Positions 1 to 8,431 of a DNA stretch of 33,132 bases are shown here, piece after piece (positions within the stretch are counted from its first letter, which is position 1; each line of letters starts with the position of its first letter). Position numbers and translations under genes: made by a program. A model generated the notes under the pieces. That model searched no databases. It saw nothing but the letters and a program-made list of their open reading frames with translations, and was not told the DNA's origin. Origin of the DNA: CAWEHT01 sp963808455 (lineage in GTDB: Bacteria; Chloroflexota; Anaerolineae; CG2-30-64-16); contig CAWEHT010000231.1 in NCBI GenBank assembly GCA_963808455.1, forward strand, positions 1 through 33,132. The letters run 5' to 3'.

Positions 1-119
1 ACCTCATCTCCACGCCTGAGGAAGGCAACCCGATCCCCTTCTCTGAGCTCAAGCCAATCACGCACTGCTCTGGGCAACGTCATCTGCCCTCGCCGGCCGA
101 CTCTGCTCACGGATGTCAT
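1..119 (-). CDS. AbrB/MazE-type antitoxin (partial, runs off the window)
   Basis: The first 39 codons read MTSVSRVGRRGQMTLP, then RAVRDWLEL, then REGDRVAF. This is the swapped-hairpin AbrB DNA-binding fold seen in MazE, VapB and SpoVT-like antitoxins: a beta strand ending in GQ-(I/M)-T-LP, a short helix, then an EGD turn and a second strand. Such proteins bind their own promoter and neutralise a partner toxin (MazF or a PIN-domain VapC), usually encoded just downstream; here that would lie beyond position 1. The ATG at 119-117 is chosen because GGGAGG lies about 9 bases upstream and a good promoter lies 48 bases upstream of it. A stand-alone AbrB-like regulator is the alternative; the window does not show the partner. 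Confidence 0.85.
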   Translation of the reverse strand, partial: MTSVSRVGRRGQMTLPRAVRDWLELREGDRVAFLRRGDE

Positions 120-151
120 ACTGGTTCCCTCCCGACTGGCATCGTGCAATC

Positions 152-167
152 TGGCTGTCATCAGCCA
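152..167. promoter_or_regulatory. Candidate antitoxin operator (6-bp inverted repeat)
   Basis: TGGCTG-TCAT-CAGCCA is a perfect inverted repeat with 6-base arms and a 4-base centre. It touches the -10 box of the antitoxin promoter and covers the expected transcription start near 160. AbrB-fold antitoxins commonly repress their own promoter by binding such dyads. The binding role is inferred from position and symmetry. Confidence 0.45.
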
Positions 168-195
168 TCATACCTGTCTCGCGCGACGAAGTCAA
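167..195 (-). promoter_or_regulatory. Sigma-70 type promoter of the AbrB-like gene
   Basis: On the minus strand, TTGACT (195-190) and TATGAT (172-167) are separated by exactly 17 bases. Each box matches consensus at five of six positions. The predicted start near 160 gives a leader of about 40 bases before the antitoxin ATG at 119. Confidence 0.7.
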
Positions 196-277
196 AAATG
201 TCGCAGTCATGGGCAGAGCAGGGGAGAGTCACACGGGGAGGCCGTGTTGCGGCAAATTGGGTATCCCGCAACCCACC

Positions 278-2790
278 CTACCCGGCCCCCTCCGGGCCCA
301 GCGCCTCGGCGATCAACTGCTCGAGGGGCATGGTGCGGCCCTGGCGCTGGGCCGCTTCGGCTGCTGCCGGGCCAAGCGCCCGGCCGGCGGCCCCCATCGC
401 TTCCCCGATCCAGGCCTGCCGCCCCTTGGGGTGAATGAAGCCGGAAGCCTCGGCGAGCGCCGCAGCCGCGCTGCCCAGGCGCAGGGCCGACGCCGGCTGC
501 GCCTGGGCCACACGCAGCGCGCCAGATGCAGCTCAGCCGGCAGCCAGCATCATCTTGTCGCCCAGGTCGCGAGCCAGCCCCAGGGCTTCGTTCAGACACA
601 GGCCCGCATCCTGCTCCTCCGCCAACCCGAGCTCCGCCAGGCCGAGCGCTAACAGGCACGAGCACAGCCGCGGCGCTCGCCCAGCTCGCGGCAGCGCTGC
701 AGGCCCTCTTCGGCCAGAGCAGGGCCTGGACGTACTCCTTCAAGTCCAGCAGCGTCCAGGCGAGCATCTCGACGCACCAGGCCGTTCCGAGCTTGTCGTC
801 GGCCTCTCGGTTCAGCGGCAGGCCCTCTTCCAGAAGCGAGCGGGCCCTGGCAGGCTCGCCCACCCACCAGGCGGCCATGCCCAGCCCGCCGTACGCCCAG
901 CCGAGCCCCTGCCGGTCCCCGATCTCCCGGCACAGCGCCGCGCTTTCCTCGAACAAGGCGCGCGCTTCCTTGACACGCCACAATCGTTGGCCATGCACCC
1001 CTGGCAGAAAAGCGTCCGCGCCATGCCCTGCCGGTCTCCGAGGGCCCGGTAGAGGCGCAAGCTCTCGGCCAGGTGCGCCGTGGCCGGCCCGTAATCGCGC
1101 TGGTAATAGCCACACACGCCCGCGCCCAGCCGGGCCCTGGCATGCGCTGCCGCCCGCCCCGGCTCCGTCTCCGGGTCGGCGGGCCGGCCGGCCAGGCGCA
1201 GCATCTCTGACAGCCGCGCCTGCCCCTCGGCCACCTGGCCGCGCACCTCCCAGAAGCGCCACAAGGCGCCGGCGAGGCGCAGCCCCAGCTCCCCTTCGGC
1301 CTGATCGCGGAGATAGGCCAGCGCCGCCCGCAGGTTGCCCTGTTCGCCTTCCAGCCGCGCCAACCAGATGTTCTGTTGCGGGCCAAACAGCCGGGGCTCG
1401 GCCTGTTCGGCGGCCGCCAGAAAGTAGTCTGCGTGCCGCCGGCGCACGGCGGCCTCCTCGGCGCTTTCGGCGAGGCGCTCGGCGGCATACTGGCGGGTGG
1501 TCTCCAGCATACCGTAGCGCCCGGCCTGGCCCGGCGGGTCAGGTACGACCAGTGACTTGTCTACCAGCCCACCCAGCGCGTCCAGCACCGCCCCTTCCAG
1601 GCCGCCGGGGCTGGCAGACGGCCTCGACGGCCTCCAGAGTCCAGCCGCCGGCGAAGACGGCCAGCCGGCGCAAGAGCAGGCGCTCCGGCGCGGGCCAGCA
1701 AGGCATAACTCCAATCCAGGGTGGCAAGCAGCGTCTGGTGGCGGGGCAGCGCCAGGCGGCTGCCTCCTGTGAGCAGCTGAAAGCGAGCGCTTAAGCGGGC
1801 GCAGATCTCCTCGATGGGCAGCACTTTCAGGCGGGCCGCGGCCAATTCGATGGCGAGGGGCATCCCATCCAGCCGGCAGCAGATCTCGGCCACGGCCGGG
1901 CCGTCGCCCGGCGCCAGGGCGAAGCCGGGGCGGGCCGCAGCCCCACGCTCGGCGAAGAGACGCACCGCCTCGCTCTCCAACAAGGTTTCCCACGGAGGCA
2001 GGTTGCTGGGATCGGGCAACCCCAGGGAGGGCACGTGATAAATGGTCTCGCCGGCGATGGCTAGCGGCTCACGGCTGGTTGCCAGGAAGGCCAGGCCCGG
2101 GGCGGCGCGCAGGAAGGCGTCGGCGAAAGCGGCACACGCGCTCACGAGGTGCTCGCAGTTGTCCAGCAATAGAAGCAGGCGGCGGCGGCGGAGGTAATCG
2201 CCGAGCCGATCGAGAAGGGAGCGCCCGGCTTCCGGGCGCAGGCCCAGCCCGGAGGCGACGGCCTGGGGCACCAGGGCAGGGTCTGCCAGCCGGGCCAGGT
2301 CAACCCACCAGACGCCATCGGCGAAAGCCGGCACCAGGCCCTCGGCTACCTGAAGCGCCAGGCGAGTCTTGCCGCAGCCCCCGGCGCCGGTCAGGGTCAC
2401 CAGGCGAGCGTGTGCCACGAGCCCGGCGACCTCGGCGGCCTCACGCTGCCGGCCGATGAAGCTGGTGAGTTGGAGCGGCAAATTGTGCGGGTGCGCGCCC
2501 GGTTCGGCGGTCTGCCAGGTGAGAAAGCCGGGCGTGCCGCGCAGGGGAGGGTCAGCCCTGCCCGAGGCGCGGGCAAAGGCGACGAACGGCGGCTGGTCCG
2601 CGGGCAGGATGCCAAGGGCAGCGGCGAGGCGCAGGGCGACCTGCTTGGACGGCCGGCGCTCGCCGGCTTCGAGTTTTTGCAGGGTGATGACGGCGCAACC
2701 GACCTGGCCGGCCAGTTCGGCCTGCGTGAGGTCGAGGGCCCGGCGTTGGCGTTTCAGCCAGGGGCCGAAAGCTGGGTTCCCGTCTGCCAT
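278..2790 (-). pseudogene. XRE-HTH / NB-ARC-like ATPase / TPR transcriptional regulator, frame-broken
   Basis: The reconstructed product is about 837 residues. Residues 10-62 form an XRE helix-turn-helix (LTQAELAGQVG, then KLEAGERRPS). An ATPase follows with Walker A GAGGCGKTR at 135-143, Walker B LLLLDNCEHL, and the GMPLAIELAAARLK motif of AfsR/NB-ARC-like regulators. TPR-like helices fill the rest, and the C-terminus MPLEQLIAEALG is usual for this family. ATG 2790 is preferred over 2829 because AAGGAG sits 5 bases upstream. The chain is intact from 2790 to about 1695. It then needs one-base frame corrections near 1695, 1615, 980, 720 and between 720 and 600, and a TGA lies in frame at 535-533. 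Conserved sequence resumes after each break, so sequencing indels are likely, although the clustering would also fit recent decay. The effector and target genes are unknown. Confidence 0.8.
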
Positions 2791-2834
2791 TTGGGCTCCT
2801 TGCGTAGGGCGAGCCTGTCCCGTTGGCAATTCCT

Positions 2835-2843
2835 ATTGTATCA
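2835..2843 (-). promoter_or_regulatory. Extended -10 promoter for the XRE-ATPase regulator
   Basis: On the minus strand TGA-TACAAT is an extended -10 element (TGn directly before the hexamer). The start expected near 2828 gives a leader of about 38 bases to ATG 2790. No convincing -35 box is seen. It lies in the 126-base divergent gap shared with the gene starting at 2917. Confidence 0.45.
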
Positions 2844-2916
2844 CATCTTGTATGGGTGCCTGTATGTGAGGATGGCCTTCAATTGAGGCCGCAAGTGTGC
2901 TTCAATCGACAGGAGT

Positions 2917-3615
2917 ATGGCCACGTTCATTCTTCTGCCCGGCGGCTGGGCGGGAGGCTGGCAGTACTGCGAGGTCGCGGTTCGCCTGGCAGAGGCCGGA
3001 AGCGTCACGGATGTCCCGGCGCTGCCGGCCGGCGGCGCGATGCTGTGCTGCCCCGAGCCGGCCGCGCTGCGGCGCCGGGGGCCGCGGGCCGGGTCTACCC
3101 TCTCACGTTTCCGGTCCCCGGCATGCGCCGCCCCCATCACGGCCGCGATGGCAGCTTCGCAGAAGCGCGTGCAGGAGGTGCAGGACCTCATCCGTCGCGA
3201 GGCCCTGCGAGATGTGGTGCTGGTGAGCTTTTTCCTGAGCGAAGGGATCGCTACCGCCGTAGCGAGGAGGGCGACGGACCACATCCAGCATCTGGTCTAC
3301 GTCAACGCCCGGTTCCCCCGCGGCTGTCCCCGGATCGCCCATGGCCGGCCACCCACCTACATCCGATGCACGGCCAGCAGCATGTTCGCCGGTGCCACCG
3401 CGCCGGCGGCCGGGCTGGCACGCCGGGCCGGATGGTCGTACTGCGAGCTGCCCCTCGACGGCTCGGCCAGGATCGCCGAGCCTGCCGAGGTGGCTGCGCA
3501 AATCTTGCGCCATCGGGTCATCGAGCGCCCCGCAGCCGGCATGAAGGGCGGATGCGCCGGCCGCTGGCCTGCGCCGCCCACCGGACAAATCGAAAAAAAG
3601 GAGGAAGGATCATGA
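2917..3615 (+). CDS. Alpha/beta-hydrolase-fold protein lacking the whole catalytic triad
   Basis: The 232-residue product opens with MATFILLPGGWAGGW, the usual start of the small salicylate-esterase/EstC-like alpha/beta-hydrolases. It also keeps LRDVVLV (about 98-103), HIQHLVYV and the closing RIAEPAEVA. The active-site positions are gone. The nucleophile elbow GHSYGG is replaced by SFFLSEG (Ser to Phe 106). The acid in the CTxD strand is Ser 154 (CTASS). The base in the usual LPTGHDAM is replaced by LPLDGSAR (Gly 182). Residues 30-80 also do not resemble the family. The frame stays open to the end, and its TGA overlaps the ATG of the next gene, so the two are probably translated together. 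AGGAG lies only 1 base before the ATG, which is unusually close. It is a pseudoenzyme or a decaying gene held open by coupling. Confidence 0.6.
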   Translation: MATFILLPGGWAGGWQYCEVAVRLAEAGSVTDVPALPAGGAMLCCPEPAALRRRGPRAGSTLSRFRSPACAAPITAAMAASQKRVQEVQDLIRREALRDVVLVSFFLSEGIATAVARRATDHIQHLVYVNARFPRGCPRIAHGRPPTYIRCTASSMFAGATAPAAGLARRAGWSYCELPLDGSARIAEPAEVAAQILRHRVIERPAAGMKGGCAGRWPAPPTGQIEKKEEGS

Positions 3616-6020
3616 AGCGGCTTCACGTCCCCATTTCCCTGGCGATGCTCGTGCTGCTGCTGGCCGGCACGGCCCAGCCCGGCCTGTCCAAGCCGCCGGC
3701 GCCGGCAAGCATGCACGCGAGGAACGCGCCGGCCGGGACTGCGAAGGTCTATCTGCCCCTGGTCATCAGCGCACCTGCCGCGGCGTCGGGGTCCAGCTTT
3801 GACCTGATCGACCAGGCCATCGCCGCCAAGCAGATCACTGCCGAACAGGGCCTGATCTACAAGGTCTTCGCCCAGTTCTCGGACTCGCGCCTGCCGGCCC
3901 AGTTCGTGGGGACCGGCCCGGGCCGCGGCGGCGACATGATCATGGAACAGGTCGCCGACCAGGCCCAGGCGGGAACGCTCTCCGCTTCGGCCATCCAGAC
4001 CCTGACCCCCTTCTTCGTGCCGCCGGACGACAGCCGGTCGTGGTACTACCTGTCCACGCGGATGGGCGCGAAAGCTGCGGGCCCCAGGGCGAGCCCGGCG
4101 AGCTGGACGCCTGTCCCGGCCGCCGGGGGCAAGATCAGGATCTTCTACTTCTCTGACAATGCCTCCGACGCGGCCAAGGCCAACGACCTCGCAGCGGAGT
4201 TCACGGGCCTGATCTACAACAAGCTTACCAAGCTGATGGGCCAGGAGCCCATCCCCAACAGCACCCACACGACCGACATATACCTCTGGACCTCCTATCT
4301 CAAGAGCGACGGCATCACCGTGGTACAGTTCGGCAACACCACGCTGGGGATCACGGTCGGCGCCCGCTGCGATCAGAGCTCGGTGAACATCTACCTGCCC
4401 GACTGGCTGCCTATCGGTTCGCCGTACTCGGCGGGCCCGGGCCTGGTCCAGTACGCAACCCACGAGTTCATGCACGCCATCCAGTTCTCCTACACGATCC
4501 AGTCGTGCAGCGGCTACCGGTGGCTCAAGGAGGCGACCGCCACGTGGGCCGAGGATTACGTCTACCCGGCCGTCAACTCCGAGCAGGATGTGGCGCCTAA
4601 CTATCTCGACCATCCCACGGCCCGCCTGGACGACGAGACCGATCTCCACCAGTACGGCACCTACCTGCTGTTCTACTACCTGACCCACAGCGTCGACACG
4701 AGCGCGGCGGTCATCCGCGACATCTGGCAAAACGCCGGGAGCGACTCGAACAGCTATATGGCGATCCACGACGCGGTCGCGCAGGCCGCGCCCGGCTGGG
4801 AGGACATCTACTGGCCGATGTTCCTGGCCACGCTTTGGAACAAGGCGCCCTTCAACACCTACTACGCGACGAAAGACGGGCTGGCGGCCACCGTCGCGCC
4901 GGCCGGAGGGGCCCCGACAGATATCAAAGTGACCGGCAACGAGGATGTGACCCCGCTCTACGCGCAGATCCCGACCGGCGGCGCGCTCTTCTTCGACCTC
5001 AAGTTCCCCGACACCTCCCTGCGCAGCCTGACCATCCTGAACGGGCTGGGCTACAAGCTCTATACCGGCGACGCGACGAGCCGCATCGAGTTCGGCACGG
5101 AGGGGGACGAGACCTATCTCACCGACGACCTGTCGTCGGACGACCTGCAGGGCGCCAACGTGGAGCTGCTGCTCAAGGCTTCCGGGCAGCCCGTCGATCC
5201 CGAACCGGCCATCCTCAGCGACGACCAGGCGAACGATGCAGGGGGCGGCCTCGCCCAGTTCGACCATTGCATGGACGCGCAAGGCAACTTCGACGAAGTC
5301 GTGGTGATCCTCTCCAACTCGGACTGGGGCCATCCCGACCGGATCATGCAGCCGGTCGGGCTGCCGGTGACGGTGTGGGCCAATAACATCCCATGCTATC
5401 AGGTGAAGGGCAGCTTTACCGCCCTGGACTACGACGACGGGGCGACCGTGGAGTCCCAGGGCACGATGGAGTTCGGCTTCACCGGCGACAGCGAGGAGCT
5501 GCAGCCCTACGTGGACTGGGGGATAGGGGCGTTCCCGGAGACCTACTTCGACGAGCTCAGCGTGAATGCGAAGTGGAGCGCCAGCGGTACAGACACGACC
5601 GGCTGCGTGCACACCGGCAGCGCCACCTGGACGGCCTCGTCGGATGCCAACGGCTACATGACCATCGAGCAGGGGCTGCTTCCCGGCAGCCCGACCTACC
5701 GGCAGTTCGAGGCGCAAGCCTCGCCGGAATCCGGCACGACCGTCACGGAGCACATCGCTTGCCCGGACACCGGTTCCTACGACAACACCGGCGACCCGAT
5801 CGATTGGGCCGTCAACCCTCGCGATCCGGATTGCCCGCCCAAGATCGACGCCAGCGGCAACATCAGCGGGAACTGCACGGTCCCCAACTATACCGGCAGG
5901 TACCAGAAATACACCTGGAGCCTGTCGCCGATGGTGAACCACAGTGTGAGAAAGCCGGGCAACAGCGCGGCGGGCCAGCGCACCGGCGCGACCAGGCCCA
6001 ACAGCCGCGCGAGAAAGTAG
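3612..6020 (+). CDS. Secreted zinc metalloprotease (HEFMH zincin), putative
   Basis: The product has 802 residues. The N-terminus MKRLHVPISL followed by a hydrophobic run to about residue 20 is a Sec signal peptide. VYLPLV follows at 46-51. The catalytic motif is HEFMHAIQF at residues 284-292 (zinc ligands His284 and His288, general base Glu285). WLKEATATWAEDY begins at 304, with Glu307 the likely third ligand. This arrangement is typical of secreted gluzincin-like proteases with a downstream (W)xxEATATW helix. The C-terminal 350 residues are Asp/Gly/Thr-rich and beta-like with no recognised domain, and the last 25 residues are unusually basic. ATG 3612 follows GGAGGAAGGA and overlaps the stop of the preceding hydrolase-like gene (ATGA). 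The substrate is unknown. The minus-strand ORF opposite it is a GC mirror. Confidence 0.75.
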   Translation: MKRLHVPISLAMLVLLLAGTAQPGLSKPPAPASMHARNAPAGTAKVYLPLVISAPAAASGSSFDLIDQAIAAKQITAEQGLIYKVFAQFSDSRLPAQFVGTGPGRGGDMIMEQVADQAQAGTLSASAIQTLTPFFVPPDDSRSWYYLSTRMGAKAAGPRASPASWTPVPAAGGKIRIFYFSDNASDAAKANDLAAEFTGLIYNKLTKLMGQEPIPNSTHTTDIYLWTSYLKSDGITVVQFGNTTLGITVGARCDQSSVNIYLPDWLPIGSPYSAGPGLVQYATHEFMHAIQFSYTIQSCSGYRWLKEATATWAEDYVYPAVNSEQDVAPNYLDHPTARLDDETDLHQYGTYLLFYYLTHSVDTSAAVIRDIWQNAGSDSNSYMAIHDAVAQAAPGWEDIYWPMFLATLWNKAPFNTYYATKDGLAATVAPAGGAPTDIKVTGNEDVTPLYAQIPTGGALFFDLKFPDTSLRSLTILNGLGYKLYTGDATSRIEFGTEGDETYLTDDLSSDDLQGANVELLLKASGQPVDPEPAILSDDQANDAGGGLAQFDHCMDAQGNFDEVVVILSNSDWGHPDRIMQPVGLPVTVWANNIPCYQVKGSFTALDYDDGATVESQGTMEFGFTGDSEELQPYVDWGIGAFPETYFDELSVNAKWSASGTDTTGCVHTGSATWTASSDANGYMTIEQGLLPGSPTYRQFEAQASPESGTTVTEHIACPDTGSYDNTGDPIDWAVNPRDPDCPPKIDASGNISGNCTVPNYTGRYQKYTWSLSPMVNHSVRKPGNSAAGQRTGATRPNSRARK

Positions 6021-6341
6021 CGTGGACTCATGATATGGGCACCGATCAACCACGGTGGGGCGACGTCCATTGCCATCGGGTCGTGCACCTGGCCTCAGCT
6101 TCTGCGAGGCGCGGCGCCGTCCCGTCGGCAACGTTGGCCGCTCACCGCAGGGCTCGGTGCGCCAAACGGGCCGTTACGGACCGCAAGCCGCTCGCCGTCG
6201 CCTCCACGCCCACGCGGCAAGGCAACCCTGCGCCAGGACATCCTCACGCGCTCACGGGCAGGACCCTGGCGGGACCAGTGATATAATGCATGGGGAACTC
6301 CGTGGCGCTTTGTTTGCCTGATGCATCGAGGAGGTCGAATC
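6021..6341. other. Intergenic region ahead of the SH3 lipoprotein
   Basis: This stretch of 321 bases has no convincing gene. Short open frames on both strands lack a ribosome site and any recognisable protein motif. The only supported element is the extended -10 promoter at 6279-6287. No strong terminator hairpin is seen after the metalloprotease stop. Confidence 0.6.
6279..6287 (+). promoter_or_regulatory. Extended -10 promoter of the SH3 lipoprotein gene
   Basis: TGA-TATAAT combines a perfect -10 hexamer (6282-6287) with the TGn extension. The -35 region, around CAGGAC at 6259, is poor, as expected for an extended -10 promoter. The start near 6294 gives a leader of about 48 bases that includes GAGGAGG (6328-6334) before ATG 6342. 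Confidence 0.65.
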
Positions 6342-7631
6342 ATGATCGTCCATCGCCCAAGCACCGGCAGGCGGCCTCGCGGCCTCTTATGCGCCCTGAG
6401 CGTCGTTGTGGCCGGGGCTTTCCTCTCTGCCTGCGCCCCCGGCGCGACGAGCCTCCAGCAGGCGCCCGGCGCCGCGCCGGCCCAGGCCACGGTCGCGGCG
6501 CTGGCCACCCAGAATGCCCAGCTGGCCACGCGCTTGCAGGCCCTCGAGTCCGCCACACCTCCGGCTGCCGCCCCGCCGGCGATCCCATCGCCCACGCCGG
6601 CCCGGCCCACGGCCGTCCCGTCGCTGGCGGCCACGGCCATCCCGCCCATCGCGCCGCCGGCCACGGCAACGCGGACCGCGGCGCCCACAACCGTGGCCAC
6701 GGCCACCCTAACCACCACCGCGACGCCGGCGTCAGGCCTCGCGGCCTCGCCTTCCGTCACGCCGGCCCTCACCGTCACGGGGCCGGCGCCCACGCCGCCC
6801 CCGGCCCCGAGCCCCACGGCGACGCCCCCGGCCCAGGTGTCTGGCGGCGCAGCTAACCTCCGCGGCGGCCCCGGGACCGTCTACCCCATCGTCGGCGTGG
6901 CGCAAGGCGGCCAGGCCCTGGCGCCGGTGGGGCGTGACGCGGCCGGCGACTGGCTGCAAGTGCGTTGGGGTTCGGGCACGGCATGGGTGCTCGCCAGCCT
7001 GCTTTCGCTCAACCTGGATGCGTCCACGCTGCCGCTGGTGACAGACATCCCGCCCACCCCCGCCACGATCGCCCTGACCGCGACCGTGCCGGTGGTCCCG
7101 CAGTGCGACTCAGTGCCCACCCGGGGCTTTGGGCAGGTATGGGGTAATCACCCGGACGTGGCTGCGACGCTCGGCTGCCCCGAGACCTGGCTGGCGCCCG
7201 GCGAGGTCTCCACCGTCAGCTCCGTCCAGCTCTTCGAGCACGGCGTGATGATCTGGCTGGCCGCCGACGGCAGCGGCGACCCGGTCTACGCGCTCATTCG
7301 AGGACACCGGCTACCAACGCTTCGATGACCTCGGGCCGGCCGACCCTTCGGTCGTAGGCAGCATCGATCCCGGCTTCTACGCCCCCGGGCCCCATTTCAG
7401 CAAGCCCTATTGGGAAGGGACGGGCGCCCACGTGCAGGGCGCCTGGGCGCGCCGACCGGGCTGCCGATCAACGGCCCGGGTTCCTACGAGCAGTTCGACA
7501 ACGGCCTGATGGTGTGGAACAAGGCGCTCAAGCGCATCTACGTGCTCTACAATTACTATCGCCCAGTTGCCGGCCAGTTGCCCGTGCATGTGCAGTGGTG
7601 GGCCGGGTTCGACGACACGTTCGGTTCTTGA
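6342..7631 (+). CDS. SH3b-domain lipoprotein with two LGFP-like C-terminal repeats (two frame breaks)
   Basis: The reconstructed product has about 429 residues. The signal peptide ends in the lipobox LSAC, so it should be lipid-anchored. A long linker rich in Pro, Thr and Ala spans roughly residues 45-165. A bacterial SH3 domain follows (NLRGGPGTVYPIVG ... GDWLQVRW ... AWV), probably binding cell-wall peptide or another protein. Two related segments close the protein: LGCPETW followed by LFEHGVMIW, and LGAPTGLPI followed by QFDNGLMVWN. They resemble LGFP-type repeats. ATG 6342 has GAGGAGG 7 bases upstream. The frame as read stops at 7328: an extra base near 7296 and a missing base near 7443 must be corrected to reach the true end, FDDTFGS. 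It is monocistronic, with its own promoter and terminator. Confidence 0.75.
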
Positions 7632-7698
7632 GCCGGCCGCAGGCTCGTCGCGCCGCGGCCGGCATCTGCGCCGGATGCGTGGTAATCCGTGATGGATC

Positions 7699-7732
7699 AA
7701 GGGGAGCTGCCAGTCGAAAGGGCAGCCCCTTT
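7699..7732 (+). terminator. Candidate rho-independent terminator after the lipoprotein gene
   Basis: AAGGGGAGCTGCC and GGCAGCCCCTT pair into a stem of about 11 base pairs with a small bulge and a 9-base loop. A short T-run (TTT) ends the structure. It lies 67 bases after the lipoprotein stop and ahead of the ribosome site of the next gene. Confidence 0.5.
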
Positions 7733-7796
7733 CATCAACGACACTCCGGGGACGAACGCCGGCAATTCGTCTTCACCTGGGAAAGGACTCCAGACC

Positions 7797-8198
7797 ATGC
7801 CTTACGAATTCACACTCTCGGACGTTATCCCCGCCACGCCGCAGCAGATCTACGATGCCTGGCTCGACAGCGAAGGGCATGCCAACCTGACGGGCGGAGC
7901 CGGCGCAGACATCTCAGCGTCTGAGGGCGCCAAGTACACGGCCTGGGATGGCTACATCACAGGCAGAAACGTGCTGCTGGAGCCATACACGCGTATCGTG
8001 CAATCGTGGCGGACGGCCGAATTCCAGGCATCCGATCCCGATTCACAAATCGAGGTGGTTCTGGAGGCGGTCCCCGGTGGGACGAAGCTGACCTTGCACC
8101 ATACCAATGTTCCCAACGGACAGACGGGCTATGAACTGGGCGGATGGCAGGACAACTATTTCGCGCCGATGAAGGCGTTCTTCGCGCGCAAGGCTTGA
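7797..8198 (+). CDS. SRPBCC / AHSA1-domain protein
   Basis: This is a 133-residue cytoplasmic protein made of one START-like (SRPBCC) fold of the Aha1-C type. Visible marks are IPATPQQIYDAWLD near the start, the central IVQSWRTAEF, GGTKLTLHH, and the final GGWQDNYFAPMKAFF. The family forms a hydrophobic ligand pocket; most bacterial members are uncharacterised, and no co-chaperone role can be claimed here. ATG 7797 is chosen because AAAGGA lies 9 bases upstream and the homologous region starts there; the frame is open further upstream to 7689 without family similarity. It stands alone between a terminator and a repeat hairpin. Confidence 0.8.
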   Translation: MPYEFTLSDVIPATPQQIYDAWLDSEGHANLTGGAGADISASEGAKYTAWDGYITGRNVLLEPYTRIVQSWRTAEFQASDPDSQIEVVLEAVPGGTKLTLHHTNVPNGQTGYELGGWQDNYFAPMKAFFARKA

Positions 8199-8215
8199 GC
8201 TGGCGTTGAGGACCT

Positions 8216-8283
8216 CCTTTTGTGGGGGCCGGCTGGCCCCCGGTGTCTCGCGCTTTGTTTTCATGGGGGCCCGGCCGGCCCCC
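8216..8283 (+). repeat. Double-hairpin intergenic repeat, copy A
   Basis: Two similar hairpins lie in tandem. The first is GGGGGCC (8224-8230), loop GGCT, GGCCCCC (8235-8241). The second is GGGGGCC (8265-8271), loop CGGCC, GGCCCCC (8277-8283). Between them is a GCTTTG-TTTT stretch. The same order of elements recurs at 24183-24295, so this is probably a dispersed intergenic repeat, possibly also a terminator for the SRPBCC gene. Confidence 0.55.
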
Positions 8284-8359
8284 AGCCTGGCCCCTCACCA
8301 GCCGCCCCGGCGCGAGCCGCGCGACCCGCCGCGCACGCCTTGCCCGTTGTCTCACTCCG

Positions 8360-8368
8360 TGGTACAAC
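8360..8368 (+). promoter_or_regulatory. Candidate extended -10 promoter of the sensory operon
   Basis: TGG-TACAAC is an extended -10-like element about 64 bases before the GTG start of the binding-protein gene. There is no matching -35 box at normal spacing. It is the best candidate in the 233-base gap, but it is weak on its own. Confidence 0.35.
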
Positions 8369-8431
8369 TGGCCTTGCAGGCGGCAGCCGCGCCCGGAAGG
8401 TCTCTGCCAAGCGGGGCCGCAAAGGGAGATC

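Noticed and set aside
2823..3611. An N-terminal extension of the metalloprotease in its own frame
   Set aside because: The signal peptide starts exactly at ATG 3612, behind GGAGGAAGGA. The upstream part is the hydrolase-like gene read in the wrong frame.
3357..6131. A 924-codon open frame on the minus strand opposite the metalloprotease
   Set aside because: It has no ribosome site or recognisable motif and is rich in Arg, Gly and Val. The opposite strand encodes a signal peptide and a zincin motif. Such mirror frames are expected in high-GC genes.
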